In this document: positions 39,301-48,600 of the stretch, one piece after another
Position numbering within the stretch: position 1 is the stretch's first letter
Layout: the number at the start of each line of letters is the position of its first letter
Origin: Mugil cephalus
Lineage: Eukaryota; Chordata; Actinopteri; Mugiliformes; Mugilidae
Assembly: GCF_022458985.1 (NCBI RefSeq)
Contig: NC_061774.1
Coordinates: 16,888,197-16,952,196 of the forward strand
DNA: 64,000 nucleotides
Direction: 5' to 3'
The notes under the pieces: generated by a model
What the model saw: only the letters and a program-made list of their open reading frames with translations
What the model was told of the DNA's origin: nothing
The model's database searches: none
Position numbers and translations under genes: made by a program

Positions 39301-40299
39301 GGTGATAACTGCTGCCCTCACCGCAGGATTACGTCAGCTCCACTCAAACACCTCAACCTGACGCTATCCGCAACACAATAGCGTCTCTGTGCATCAAATT
39401 AACGAACGGGCCGCGCTTCATCTCGACGCACGGCGAACGGAGGGCACGCGCCGGAAATACGTGCAATTACCCATTAACTCCCAATTACCTTCGAAGTGAG
39501 AAACACGTGCAAATATTGAACAAAACTGATGACTTCATAAACGCAGATCAGCCCGACGCTTATAGATCAGAGGCGTCTCCAAGGCAGCGACACGACAATG
39601 CGGCGGTGGAGAACGAGTCCTTAATAGAAAACCCAATCTGCGTGCGCAATAGCTGGCAGCCGAGCCGGAATGATTTTAATGTGTGCGCTCGCGTGCGTCG
39701 CTCCGAGTGTGAGTCCGTATGTTTGTCAGGCAAAGCCGCAGTGCACTTATAAGGCCTGGAAAGTGGCTGCTGCTGCTCTTGTCAACAGCAACATTGGTTT
39801 ATTTGAAAGTTCATTGAGTGAAAAGGAGCTGACCTAACATGGAGAGTGCACAGCGTTGCGGACAGCCGCGCGCAACATGTCCTTGTGACCACTGAATGGT
39901 ATCCGTGCGGAGACACTGGAGGTTAAGACTGGAGGTGTAGGGGGCTGATGTAGGCGGCGTAACAATCCGAGTGTAAATGAAAAGCAGCGCCACAGTCTGC
40001 AGATAAGACTATTTATATGCTAGCTTCATGGCTAATAAAAGTGAAATGAAGTGGATGTGTTCATTTCGGGTCACTGAGGTGACGAACAGTGCACTTGAAA
40101 CTTAACTTGTTAACAGACCGAGGTTTACATACACATATATCACATATTTAAAAAGAGTGTAAACACCGCAGTGTTGCACAAAAGTCTAACAGCGCTGTCT
40201 TACCCTTGACACGGTGAGGGGCATGCTGAAGTCCTTGCCCCCCTGCAGCCTGAAGCCCCAAGGCGCTTGGCCGCTGAGGGTAACTGAATACATGTTCAT
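10826..40299 (-). CDS. pdlim7: PDZ and LIM domain protein 7 (Enigma)
   Basis: PDLIM7 is an actin/Z-disc scaffold: the PDZ binds alpha-actinin or tropomyosin and the LIM domains bind kinases and receptors. Thirteen minus-strand coding exons join in phase into 499 residues (human about 457): 40204-40299, 32807-32958, 26825-26852, 25782-25978, 22483-22524, 21692-21846, 21175-21211, 15984-16036, 15463-15697, 14835-15015, 14595-14715, 11231-11346, 10826-10912 (stop TGA). Residues 1-82 are the PDZ ([30 protein letters not shown]). The linker holds [16 protein letters not shown] and [15 protein letters not shown]. Three LIM domains start near 322, 381 and 440 ([49 protein letters not shown]), and the protein ends [11 protein letters not shown]. 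The LIM sequences separate it from PDLIM5 and LDB3. Two ATGs (40299 and 40293) could start; I chose the first. Confidence 0.95.
11506..11816. mobile_element. hAT-like non-autonomous element, copy 1
   Basis: The element starts CAGTGGGTCCCAACCTTTTT and ends with the complement of CAGGGGTCTTCAACGTTTTT, so the ends form inverted repeats of the CAG..GGTC..CAAC hAT style. Inside are 'tgcaaaatctttggttgat' and 'gggggtccttggcctgaaaa', shared with the copies at 24084 and 44779. It lies in the pdlim7 intron between the last two LIM-2/LIM-3 exons. No coding capacity. Confidence 0.65.
13076..13250. repeat. probable fish dispersed repeat in a pdlim7 intron
   Basis: The stretch 'gctggggtaggcaataat' through 'aaaaattccataataacctt' resembles a common fish dispersed repeat. 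I recognise it only by text and cannot assign a family. Confidence 0.35.
14009..14363. mobile_element. hAT-like MITE with GGATGTAACG-type ends
   Basis: The left end GGATGTAATGATGCAC and the right end (reverse complement GGATGTAACGGTGCATCGAG) form imperfect inverted repeats. The inside includes 'ccctctgctgtctaaaagag', typical of a widespread fish hAT-derived MITE. About 355 bp, without coding capacity, in a pdlim7 intron. Confidence 0.6.
14733..14754. repeat. pdlim7: A-tract next to the pdlim7 LIM-2 exon acceptor
   Basis: A run of about 21 A on the plus strand is a T-run on the coding strand, about 20 nt upstream of the acceptor at 14715. It probably serves as an unusually long polypyrimidine tract. 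Confidence 0.6.
16037..19446 (-). other. pdlim7: pdlim7 intron, including 3' UTR of a possible short isoform
   Basis: Non-coding between the exon at 15984-16036 and the alternative terminal exon. It contains (CA)n/(GA)n tracts (16066-16110), a (TA)n tract (16258-16288) and poly-A runs at 16430 and 16727. If the short isoform is made, its 3'UTR occupies the upper part; a possible minus-strand ATTAAA lies at 18896-18901. No other exon is seen. Confidence 0.5.
19447..19543 (-). CDS. pdlim7: alternative terminal exon of pdlim7 (LIM-less isoform)
   Basis: This exon has a good acceptor (GTGGTCAG) and opens with G. That completes the AG left by the exon at 21175-21211 to give Arg. It then reads 31 residues ([18 protein letters not shown], then [13 protein letters not shown]) to a TGA. 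The same kind of tail (R-F..ER-SPR-..LR-WHH..SA..LNVKS) ends the known short, LIM-less isoform of the paralogue LDB3/ZASP, as I remember it. The product would be about 267 residues: the PDZ and linker, then this tail. Phase, length and sequence agree; usage needs transcripts. Confidence 0.8.
19694..20524. mobile_element. inverted-repeat element with remnant ORF, copy 1
   Basis: The left end reads ATAGAGGGTATGCATAGACG and the right end, reverse-complemented, ATAGAGGGGATGCACGTGAC. Both continue into GACGTCA and end ...GAGTGGCAAA, so the element has roughly 60-bp imperfect terminal inverted repeats. An ATG at 19754 opens a short frame ([20 protein letters not shown]...NDPYEL) that soon decays. 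A second, related copy lies at about 47150-47912 in a cltb intron. The right terminus carries a full TGACGTCA (20501-20508) overlapping CACGTG. Superfamily not assigned. Confidence 0.65.
22483..22524 (-). CDS. pdlim7: 42-nt pdlim7 exon encoding a Tyr-rich linker segment
   Basis: Flanked by CACACAG and GTAAGG, the exon supplies [13 protein letters not shown] plus split codons at both ends. It joins the exons at 25782-25978 (AAT GG|G) and 21692-21846 (AA|G) in frame. Its length is a multiple of three, so it can be skipped without a frameshift and may be a cassette. I do not recognise an equivalent in the main human isoform. Confidence 0.7.
23818..24078. mobile_element. possible piggyBac-like MITE fragment
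   Basis: A TTAA at 23818-23821 is followed by CCTCCTGAGACCTGGCGTCC and 'tcatatggggaca', a fish repeat text I associate with TTAA-flanked elements. The far end is unclear, so the class is tentative. Confidence 0.3.
24084..24243. mobile_element. hAT-like non-autonomous element, copy 2
   Basis: It shares 'gcaaaatctttggttgat' and 'ttttggggtccttg-ccctgaaaaatgtt' with the copy at 11506-11816, plus 'gggggtc..gcggtactgcag' with the copy at 44779. It is internally deleted to about 160 bp and lies in a pdlim7 intron. Confidence 0.55.
26853..32806 (-). other. pdlim7: pdlim7 intron between PDZ and linker exons
   Basis: A 6-kb intron with GTAAGT donor and TCTTCAG acceptor. It contains the Tc1-like relic at 27386-28375 and several A/T runs (for example 29390-29411 and 30450-30516). 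Open stretches such as 31794-32201 have no recognisable domain or splice context. No gene seen apart from the transposon. Confidence 0.6.
27386..28375 (+). mobile_element. Tc1-like transposon with broken transposase
   Basis: A 990-bp element flanked by TA on both sides, with inverted ends CACTGCACCGTGTAAAAGTT and (reverse complement) CAGTGTTGTGTAAGTCTGTA. In several frames it keeps Tc1 transposase blocks: [14 protein letters not shown], a 'tggactgatgagtcaaaatt' catalytic-region text, and [19 protein letters not shown] near the end. Frameshifts break the coding, so it is a fossil. It lies in a pdlim7 intron in opposite orientation to the gene. Confidence 0.85.
33990..34060. mobile_element. TIR-element fragment, 'CAGGCATAACATTATGACC' family, copy 1
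   Basis: The fragment begins TCAGGCGTAACATTATGACC and continues 'ttggtctcccttgtgcc', matching the terminal part of the family seen complete at 53634-53877. Only one end remains. Confidence 0.55.
35378..35424 (+). repeat. G-rich tract
   Basis: A run of about 15 G is followed by GGTGGAGTGGGGTGGGGTGG. The arrangement could form a G-quadruplex on the plus strand, which is the non-coding strand of pdlim7. Structure is inference. Confidence 0.6.
36277..36336 (+). repeat. (GT)n microsatellite followed by a G-run
   Basis: An alternating GT tract of about 45 bp (36277-36321) is followed by TT and about 12 G. It lies in the first coding intron of pdlim7. Confidence 0.8.
37175..37430. mobile_element. 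TIR-element, 'CAGGCATAACATTATGACC' family, copy 2 (decayed)
   Basis: It shares 'gtgaccaccttcctaa', 'catggacatgggcctt(t)ctgagg', 'gtcccgtggtgtctggc' and 'tccacacagatgccaggtcc' with the copy at 53634-53877. Its right end reads 'ttgtggctgatctgtgta', so the terminal inverted repeat is eroded. No coding. Confidence 0.55.
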
Positions 40300-40432
40300 A
40301 GCCTTGAGAGAAAAAAGAGAAAGAGAGAGAAGGAAATGTCAGAAAGCCCGGAAAAGGTTTCCATGGCCATACGTCCTTTTCTGCTTCACTAAGGCAGTCG
40401 AGCTGCTTGTTGTCCGCTTTAGTCTCCAGGAC

Positions 40433-40463
40433 TGACACACACACACACACACACACACACACC
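40433..40463. repeat. pdlim7: (AC)n microsatellite upstream of the pdlim7 first coding exon
   Basis: About 15 AC units lie about 130 bp upstream, in the sense of the gene, of the first coding exon acceptor. Confidence 0.85.
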
Positions 40464-41308
40464 AAAGATTTATTTGACAGTACACACTATTTGTAAGGAA
40501 AGTGAACAGCCTTGCCCTAGTATTTCTTTCACTGTGTCCGTCAGCAGGACAATTTGTGTTGACCCACGAGGCGATAAACTGACATTCCCACATGCAAACC
40601 TCTGTCTCCGTAATCTAAGGAGAGCGTTTCATATAGTGGATGAATTGAGAGTTCATATTACTCAATGCAAATGAGAACCAAAGGGAATACCGGCATCACA
40701 CGTCGGCCGGACAACACCAGCAGCGACCATTCTACTCATTCGGGCTAAATATAGGGCGTACTAAATTCAATGAAACATCAGCCTCCTTGCCCTCGACATC
40801 CAAACTGGCCTTGAGACATTTTGGGATTTTACATAATTTCCGCGGAGGTTAAACTTTATTGACATTGACAGGCAAGGCACTAAATAGCCGGGTCATTTTA
40901 AGAACCAAAGGCAACTTGAGATGCAGAGCTATTGGCTCCAACCAACTGACCACTGACCTCAGTCCTTGCACCCCTACCCCTGCTCTTCCTCCCTCCTCCC
41001 CCGCCTCCCCCACCCCACTACCAGGTGTCATCACCCTCTTGTGACGCACGGCCATCCAGCCGAGGTGCCACCAAGCAACCCTACCTTGTCCTCAAGGGCC
41101 GGCTGCTAGTCCGAAACCTGGGAAGAAAGCTGAAGAGTCGGCGAGCTGGGGCAAGCAGATTCTCTCCCTGCTGGCAAAGCCTACCCCTGATGCCGTCTGT
41201 GTCACAGGCAAGCCCTAGCCTCCGCTCACTCCTCAGAGGCTATATAAGGAATGTAAAACTACACCAAACTATTTCAGCCCAACACCCACATGAGTCACAG
41301 GGAGAGGG

Positions 41309-41342
41309 GTGGTGGTGGTGGTGGTGGGGGGGAGGTGGAGGA
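41309..41342 (+). repeat. (GGT)n / G-rich tract
   Basis: GGTGGTGGT repeats run into GGGGGGGAGGTGGAGG, in a non-coding stretch upstream of pdlim7. A similar (GGT)n run lies at 42308-42329. Confidence 0.75.
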
Positions 41343-42564
41343 GGACGGAGGGAGGTAACGTCAACTACCCCTAGGTTTTGGCACAGACCTACTACAGAAA
41401 AGTCAATCATTTTTGTTGTTTTTTTTAAAAACTTTTTGTTTAAAGTGCACTTGAGAAATGGCGCACGGCCACAACTGAAGTAGCGCTTATGGAACATTCT
41501 TTCGGGAGGGACTGAAACACAGCACAACCAAACCGGCAATTATATTTTAACATCAGGTTCTTAAAGCAACAGAGAGAGCGCTCGTACAGTAGTGATACGC
41601 TCGTACATGACATGGACATGGACAAAAAAAAAAGTCCTTTCTCAATAGCGTGGAATAGTATGAAGCAACCAGCAGATAATCCCTCAAATCATCCGAAAAC
41701 CTTGAGAAAACACGTTGCTTTTGTGCACACTCGTGGCATGGCCTTTGTGGAGGGTGCAGCCCTACAGTTTTCCCCATATTATTCCTCTTATATATATATA
41801 AATCCAAGGGCTGAGAAAAGCCACTATGACAGACTGTTAAAAACGGTGCAAACAAATAAAGGCGCAAGAGCTAAAATAGTTTAGAGATCACTTGTGCTAA
41901 CTGCACACAGTAAATTGACTGGCAAGAAGTTTTAAGCATAAGCATTAATCTGAATGAACTGCGGTTAATTAAATAGCCTGTACATTAACCCACTGCAGGA
42001 AAACACCAGGCTTAGCCAATAAATTCTGAAGCAAGTGACCTAGTCTCAGTTTATATGGCACTGCTATTTATAATCTCCTATAACGCTGCTGTAAGAAGCT
42101 CCACAGGAACTTTTTTTTATACATATGTGAGTGCACATTATCCTCACACACACGGAATTACACGCTTGTTTCCCTTATAGTTACCAGGCGGCGCAATTAA
42201 GAGCTTATACAGCTTACTTTTAAATGATTTCAGTGTGTCTATTTGCCTCTGGTAATTAAACGGTGAAAGGCTGCGGAGCAGAAATAAACACAGCAGAGGA
42301 GAGAGAGGTGGTGGTGGTGGTGGTGGGGGAGAAGCTGGATGGGACGCGAAAACTGCACAAACTACTGGATTTCTAACAAAAAGTATTAGCTCGGGCTACA
42401 CGCAGACAGAGTTCAGAGCGGAAACTATTAATTGGCCAGTGGGTCTCAGCACAGAAACACACACGCACGCACAGTGACTTTACGCTAGAGTGGGTTTAAA
42501 AAAGTTGGGGTAATAAAAGCAGCAAAAGGGACTGGAACTGTTTTGGATAAATGAATTAGCCTAC

Positions 42565-42835
42565 CTCCGGCCCCTCCTTGTGCTCCCCAGACATCACGAG
42601 TGTTCCGGATAGAGAAAGTCAGTCGGTGAGAAAGAAGGCAACTTATTTTTTTTTTTTTTGTTTGTTTCCTTCGTCTCGGACTTCCTTGAAGTGCGTGGAC
42701 GTCAGAGGCACCGTGGACGGTGGACCGGATCATTCCCTCACATTCTTTTTAGTGCGAGTCGGCGCACACGTCACGAGTCACGTGGGGGCCGCGGCTTCAT
42801 TTCATGCTCCGCGAGGCTGACAGCCCACGTCACGC
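42565..42835 (-). promoter_or_regulatory. pdlim7: probable pdlim7 promoter and 5' non-coding exon
   Basis: The first coding exon (acceptor TCTCAAG at 40303) has only three bases before its ATG, so a non-coding exon must lie upstream. On the minus strand GGGCCGGAG|GTAGGC at 42565 is a good donor. The sequence above it is locally GC/CpG-rich (42690-42830) and includes CACGTG near 42779 and a CGTCACGAGTCACGTG cluster. Beyond it lies transposon debris. The exact start site cannot be seen. Confidence 0.4.
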
Positions 42836-42889
42836 TGGAAACGCGCAAATCTGCCATTTATTTATTTAGCACTTTTATGAGTTTAATGT

Positions 42890-43275
42890 GTTCAAGTGCC
42901 CTTTCAGTCAGAATCTTGCTTTTTAAAAGCAAACTCAAGACCTACCCCTTCAGCTTTTAATTGAAACTATTTATTTAGTTAGTTATTTACTATACAAATG
43001 TTTGATCTCTTTTATTGTTAATAGGTGGATTTTTTTTATTGCGTTTCTTGTTTTCCTTTTAGCATTTTGATTATTTTTAGTTAGATTTATTTTTCACTTT
43101 GTCCTCTTATGATTTAGTAGTTGGCATTTTTTATTGTGTTATTAGCATAATTTTATCACATTTTCTCTTGTTTGCCTTTTAGCATTTTTATTATTTTTAG
43201 CCTGATTTGTTTTTTAAGTTTGTGCTTTTTTTAAATAAATAAATAAATAAAAATAAATAAAAATTTAAAAAAAGC
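42890..43275 (+). mobile_element. L2-type LINE 3' end with A/T-rich tail
   Basis: Plus-strand codons give ILLFKSKLKTYPFSF followed by a stop, which resembles the C-terminus of L2/Rex-type reverse transcriptases. An AT-rich tail follows, with a roughly 110-bp segment occurring twice ('ttccttttagcattttgatt' near 43060 and 'tgccttttagcatttttatt' near 43170). It ends in (AAAT)n at 43233-43265. Only the extreme 3' end survives. Confidence 0.55.
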
Positions 43276-43284
43276 CTGCAACCA

Positions 43285-43690
43285 TCAACGCGGAGTGTGC
43301 AGAGGTGGCTCAGACATTTATTTCCTCAGGAGGCCAAGACCGTTTAATATTTCCAGGAAGATGCTGAACATGCTCTACCAGACGTTTGTTGCCAGTTCCC
43401 TCTTCTGTGCTGTGATGTGCTGAGGAGGCAGCACTAAGAAGAAGGACACTTGGTGACTGGACAAACTGAAACAGAAGGCGCTGCTCTGTGGTCGGTGCAG
43501 AGCCGGAGTCCCTGACAATCGGTGGCAGAGGAAAGTACCTTGAACCAAATCCGGTCCACCACCCCCTACCCGACACCATAGTTTAGGAAGAGAAGCTCGT
43601 CCAGTGACAGGCTGCTGTCTCTGTCCTCTGCTCCACGGACAGGTTGAGGAGGTTGTTTGTCCCTCAGGCCATAAGATACCTCCCTGTGAA
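43285..43690 (+). mobile_element. LINE reverse-transcriptase C-terminal fragment, broken
   Basis: Interrupted plus-strand frames give KMLNMLYQTFVASSLFCAV, then GGSTKKKDT, and later STDRLRRLFVPQAIRYL. These blocks are typical of the last part of a fish non-LTR retrotransposon protein. Stops and frameshifts occur throughout. It abuts another LINE tail on its left and a Tc1-like relic on its right. Confidence 0.65.
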
Positions 43691-43765
43691 GAAAAAACTG
43701 GAATTTGTGGTCATTACTGATACTGCTGTATATTTTTACACAGTATTATATATATATATACACAT

Positions 43766-44658
43766 GATAGGGACAAATAAAAAGTCACCACCTGGATTTA
43801 ACTAAGTGTTAATTGGCCTCCTGTTGGATAATTACTGCATGGGTGATTATCTTTCAGCTGGCAACAAGTTATTTAACCCCAACTGATGCAACCAGTAGCT
43901 TTTAAACAATCAGGTCAAAAGTCACATATAGTTGTAGAAAAGATGTTAGTCTGTTTGAGAAGGGTCAGATCATATGCAACAAGCAGAGAAAACATGAGAT
44001 TGAAGCTACTAAAACTGAGTTAAACTCTGTCCAACGGATTATGAAAAACTAGTAGGATAGTTGTATGTAGGAGCCATTGTCTTCAAGGGGGAAATGTGAT
44101 CATGATTTAAACATTTAGTGAAATAAAATTGGAGAAAAACAACAGTAGAACTCAGGGCTATGTTTAATAGTGAAAGGAAGAGCATTTCCACACGTACAAT
44201 GTTAAGTGAACTCAAGGGATTGGGACTGAACAGATGTGTAGCCTTGAGAAAACCACTAATGAGTGAGGCTCACATAAAGAGCATATAGATAAGGAGCATA
44301 AAGACTGGACTCTGGAGCAATGGAAGAAGGTCGTGTGGTCTGATGAGTCCAGGTTTACCCATATCCAGAAAGATGGCATCAGGGTAAGAAGAGAGGCAGA
44401 TGAAGTGATGCACCCATCATGCCTATAGCATTTACCCTATAAGGCTGCAGGGGCAGTGCAATTGCAGTTGATCAGGTCTAAGATCAGCAACATTATGCCC
44501 AAAGAATTAAATCAGCTGACCACCTGAATATACTCAATGACCAGGTTATTCCATCAATGGATCCAATATAACAGTGGCAGGACTCGTGGGGCTCAACTTG
44601 TGAGCATGCATATGGATTGGCCACCACAAAGTCCAGACCTTAACTCCATTGAGAATCC
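43766..44658 (+). mobile_element. Tc1-like transposon relic, 3' end lost in a microsatellite
   Basis: From 'gacaaataaaaagtcaccac' on, the text follows a common fish Tc1-like element. 'ctggagcaatggaagaaggt' and 'tctgatgagtccaggtttac' cover the catalytic core, and 'atggattggccaccacaaag' the PPQSPDLN block. The transposase is broken and partly deleted. Just after 'aactccattgagaat' it runs straight into the (ATCT)n array, with no right inverted repeat. Confidence 0.8.
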
Positions 44659-44771
<113 letters not shown>

Positions 44772-44778
44772 GGTCGAA

Positions 44779-44975
44779 CATAGGTCTTCAACAGGGGCTC
44801 CGCGACCCCTAGGGGGCTCTAGGAGGTACTGCAGAGGGGGGTTGCAAAATCTTTGATTGATTAGACATTTTTATGTACATATTTTTTAATTTCCCCCCAA
44901 AAATTACATTTCTTTAAATACACATTAACATAAATCCAACATATTTTAGTAAAGGGGTAAATGGAGACAGAAGAC
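44779..44975. mobile_element. hAT-like non-autonomous element, copy 3
   Basis: It reads 'ataggtcttcaacaggggct', 'aggtactgcag', 'gcaaaatctttgattgatta' and 'acatttctttaaatacacat', shared with copies at 11506 and 24084. It lies about 650-830 bp upstream of the cltb start. The right end is unclear. Confidence 0.6.
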
Positions 44976-45607
44976 GTTATATTTCAGTCAGTTCAGTCAG
45001 TTCAGTCATTCAGCGATACAGGAGCAGTCTCAACATCGCACCATTTCACACAGAGCTGTCAGTCTATGGCTTGGTGATTCACTGTCCCTACTATATTAAG
45101 CTATGTTTAAAGTTAAAACTTAAATCTGTCAATTATTTTCTTTGTCTGTAAATTATGTTTATGTTTAAGGTGGTTACACAGCACCCGGCCGTTGAATTTC
45201 TTTGAAATAAAAAATTAATATTTTAACCTGTGTATTATTTGAATAGCTTAGTATTGAATGCAAAATAATAATAATAATATCCTGATTTTAGGGGGTGTTT
45301 TATTAAATGCTCGGCTAGGCAGCAGATGTCCAGCAGATGGAGACAAACTACCACAAATAGGAGGTGGTACCCTCGGGGTGCTGCCCCTGCTCCATCATCA
45401 TCACAGCGAACAACAAGTGAAGAAATCATGAATCATCAGTCGGGGCCTTCAGTCGAAGCTTAGATCATTCATTGCAGATCGGCTCGCTTTTAAGAGTCTA
45501 GTTACAGCAGCTAATACTCGAATAAAAACATTTTAAGTGGTTTGTATTAACGTAGCGGGACCGGCGGCCTATATATATATTTTTTATTATTTATTTTTTT
45601 GTGAAAG
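44976..45607 (+). promoter_or_regulatory. cltb: cltb upstream region
   Basis: This is about 630 bp between the hAT-like relic and the cltb ATG. A short GC-rich patch (45550-45570) and a TATATATATATTTTTTATTA stretch (45571-45590) lie immediately upstream of the start. The ATG context (AAAGATGG) is favourable. No core promoter element can be assigned with confidence. Confidence 0.4.
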
Positions 45608-48600
45608 ATGGCCGACAACGGAGCACACCAGACCGAGGAGGACCCGGCCGCAGCTTTCCTGGCTCAACAGGAGAGTGAGATAGCGGGGATAGAGAACGAC
45701 GGAGACGGGCCCGGGTCGCTGGAAGGAGCCGGTGGTTTGCAGCCCTCCATGTCGGACACCTATGGCGAGTTTGGTAGCACAAAGATAATGTCATGCAAAC
45801 AGGCTATCAGGAGCTAGCTGCTGTGTTCACCGGTACTTGCACTGGGCTGGTAGTAGAAAAAAAAAAAAAAACGAACCGAGGCCCTGATACACACACACAC
45901 ACATTTAAAAACAAACACCACCAGTATGATAAAGACGCTAAAGAAGTGCTCGTTAAACACGTTTTAAAAAAGGGTACAGAAACTGCACATTTAAATCAAA
46001 CTACTTGGGTGTTAGCCTTGTAGCAGCTACCTACTGGTGCGTTTGTTTGTACACGTACACATCCTCACTACTACTACTACTACCTCATTAGTGACTGCAC
46101 CATACAGCGGCCACTTAAAATAAAGGAGGAACAACTAACATTAGTACAAAGTAAACATCGTTTTGTTTTTTTTGTTCCGGAAAATCCTGTCCTGCTAACT
46201 GACGAAGCTGGTCAGAGACACAACAGTGATCAAACAGGTGCTGCAGCATTTCTGAGCCAGGAGCAAAGTGACTCTAACACAGTAGTAGTAGCAGCGAGCA
46301 TATGCTGGTGAAAGGAGCTGCTCCTCGAAGCCCATCTTAACTTTACACTTATTTATTTGTTTGTTTTCTTTTTTTTAAATCATGATGTTAGACGGGTTTG
46401 AAGATGAGCCTGCCACACTGAACGGAGACATGTTTCAGGTGAGCTTCACTCTGCCTCTCATTATACTGTGAAGTCCATCTCTTTATGTGTTTATGGTTGA
46501 GCTTTATCACCATCAAATAACTTCTATATAAAGTGGTGGATGTGCCATTTAGGTTTTAATCAGGTTGCCGCTTTGTACTTGTGCTTCCTGTTCTCCAAAT
46601 AGGAGTCCAATGGCCCCACGGACAGCTATGCAGCCATCGCCCAGGTGGATATTCAGAGGCAAGAGCCAGAAAGTTTACGCAAGTGGAGGGAGGAGCAGAA
46701 GGCACGCCTTGAGGAATTAGGTGAGCAACGATGTTCCCGTTGCGGGAGCCGATCAATCGTAATCGCGTATAGAATTCATTTCCTGCTTACTGCTGTGATT
46801 TATAGCTTTAAAACGATTTTAATTGTAAAATCCACAGTGCAGCGTATCTTTTATGTCTTTATCTATGTTTGTGTTGCTCATACGCCCGCTGGGCCGCCCT
46901 GATAGGTACACTTCCAGTAACAGATGGGAGTAACGCCACTTTTTCTCTTCAGGACTTGGTGCCTTAGATTTAACAGTGTGTGCTTCCTGGAGAGTTGGGT
47001 CCATGTTGACTTGGGTTTGGACGATATGCTTTTCTCCTGATTCGATTCCTCTATGATTTATTTTGGGTGCCGATTCGATTTAAATTGCGATTCTTTTTGG
47101 TTTTGCTGTTTTTTGCGATTTTTAGTTTGCTTTTTTGACACCAGACCACGAGAAAATGTTAAACGATGATGATGTCTATGGGGAAAATGTGGATTAGCAG
47201 CTAAAATTAAGGACAATTGAAATCGGTAATGACCCATATGAACTACCAAGTAACAAATGGTCCACAAACATTGACATGTGGCCAGAAATCAGTTATCCTG
47301 ATATTTATATGGACCAGATTTCAACGGCAGGAAATGCTACACTTATACTAAAGTATGATCTTTTGGTAATTTATATACAGCTCCAACGGCTTTGTACTAG
47401 AGTACTTCCTTATTTGGATTTCAGTTAGTTTACGTTAGTTTTAGTTCATGTTAGTTACGATAGTGTAGCTAAATAAAAGATGCTAACGCTGAGAGCTTTA
47501 CTGAGAACTAACGTTAGTCCTACAATATGTAACTGAAGGTATGATTTCATCAAAAACTAGAAAAAATACAGCATAAATTAACATCATCCTCCACAAAATG
47601 TGAACCACGACACCAGGTTTCTGTGCCTGGATTCCAGTTGTTCCTTCTAATGCAGCGATCCATTTACTTCTCTTTTCTTTGGCTTTCGCAAGCCTGTAAA
47701 AACATATTTCCGACTGTTTTTCAGATCAGTTGGTACACTCAGTTGCACAACAGCGCTTCCCTTTTTATTCACTTTTACAGTTTGGACGCTGCTAAAGCCT
47801 ATGATTCAAACTAAAGCTGCTAATCTCCATGTTCAACTGTCACTTTGTGCCACTCAGCGGCCGTAACCATGGAGACTTCCGCCTGCTGTGATTTCTCATG
47901 CATATCCTCTGGCATATAAACCAGCTGTTTGAGCTTAAACTCTTAACTTGAACTCTTAACTTAACTATACTTATACTCAAAGCCTGGACTACATATGAAA
48001 GAGGTAAAAAAAAAAAAAAAAAAAAGTTGTATAGAAAAGATATATACTTTTCCACATCTAAAACTTGCCAACAGAATGAATGAAATACATAAAGTTTCTG
48101 AAAAAAAAAAAAAAACGCTACATTTATCTGCACACAACAGATTAACATACTTAATAAAGTGAACTGAAACCCTCTCTACAAAACCTGGACTGCACGTAAA
48201 TGCATGCATGCGTTACAGAGTTTACAAATAGCATCGGTTTGTCGACTGTATTTTAGTAATATTTTAATTCAGCCACAGTACAGTAGATACAGATAATCAG
48301 TATAAACATGTAAATTACAGCGACGGAGCGGGCTGAGGCAGAAGCAAATAAAAAAAAAAGGTGCAACTGTCGACTGCACGTCCATGATGCCAATCTCCAG
48401 TTTTACCGCTCTATTAAACTGAGATGTGGTGACTGTGGAGGTCATTTGAATGCAGCCATGTTACCTTTGAGACGTGGTGCATTTTCCTGCTGGTAGTAGC
48501 CATCGGTATTGTCACAACAACCTGCGCGCACTCAGACTGTTTCATAGACGCGTTAAACCTGCGAAACCTGCACATTTCTATTTTTACGCTCCGCTTATTA

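Larger units (their letters stand above)
32959..40203 (-). other. pdlim7: pdlim7 first coding intron
   Basis: A 7.2-kb intron splitting the PDZ domain between VSR and LTPGG. It holds two fragments of one transposon family (33990-34060 and 37175-37430), a G-run (35378-35392), a (GT)n plus G-run block (36277-36336) and other simple repeats. No further exon is recognised. Confidence 0.6.

Noticed and set aside
41025..41483. 152-codon open stretch upstream of pdlim7.
   Set aside because: It includes a Trp/Gly run from a (GGT)n repeat and shows no conserved motif; likely chance.
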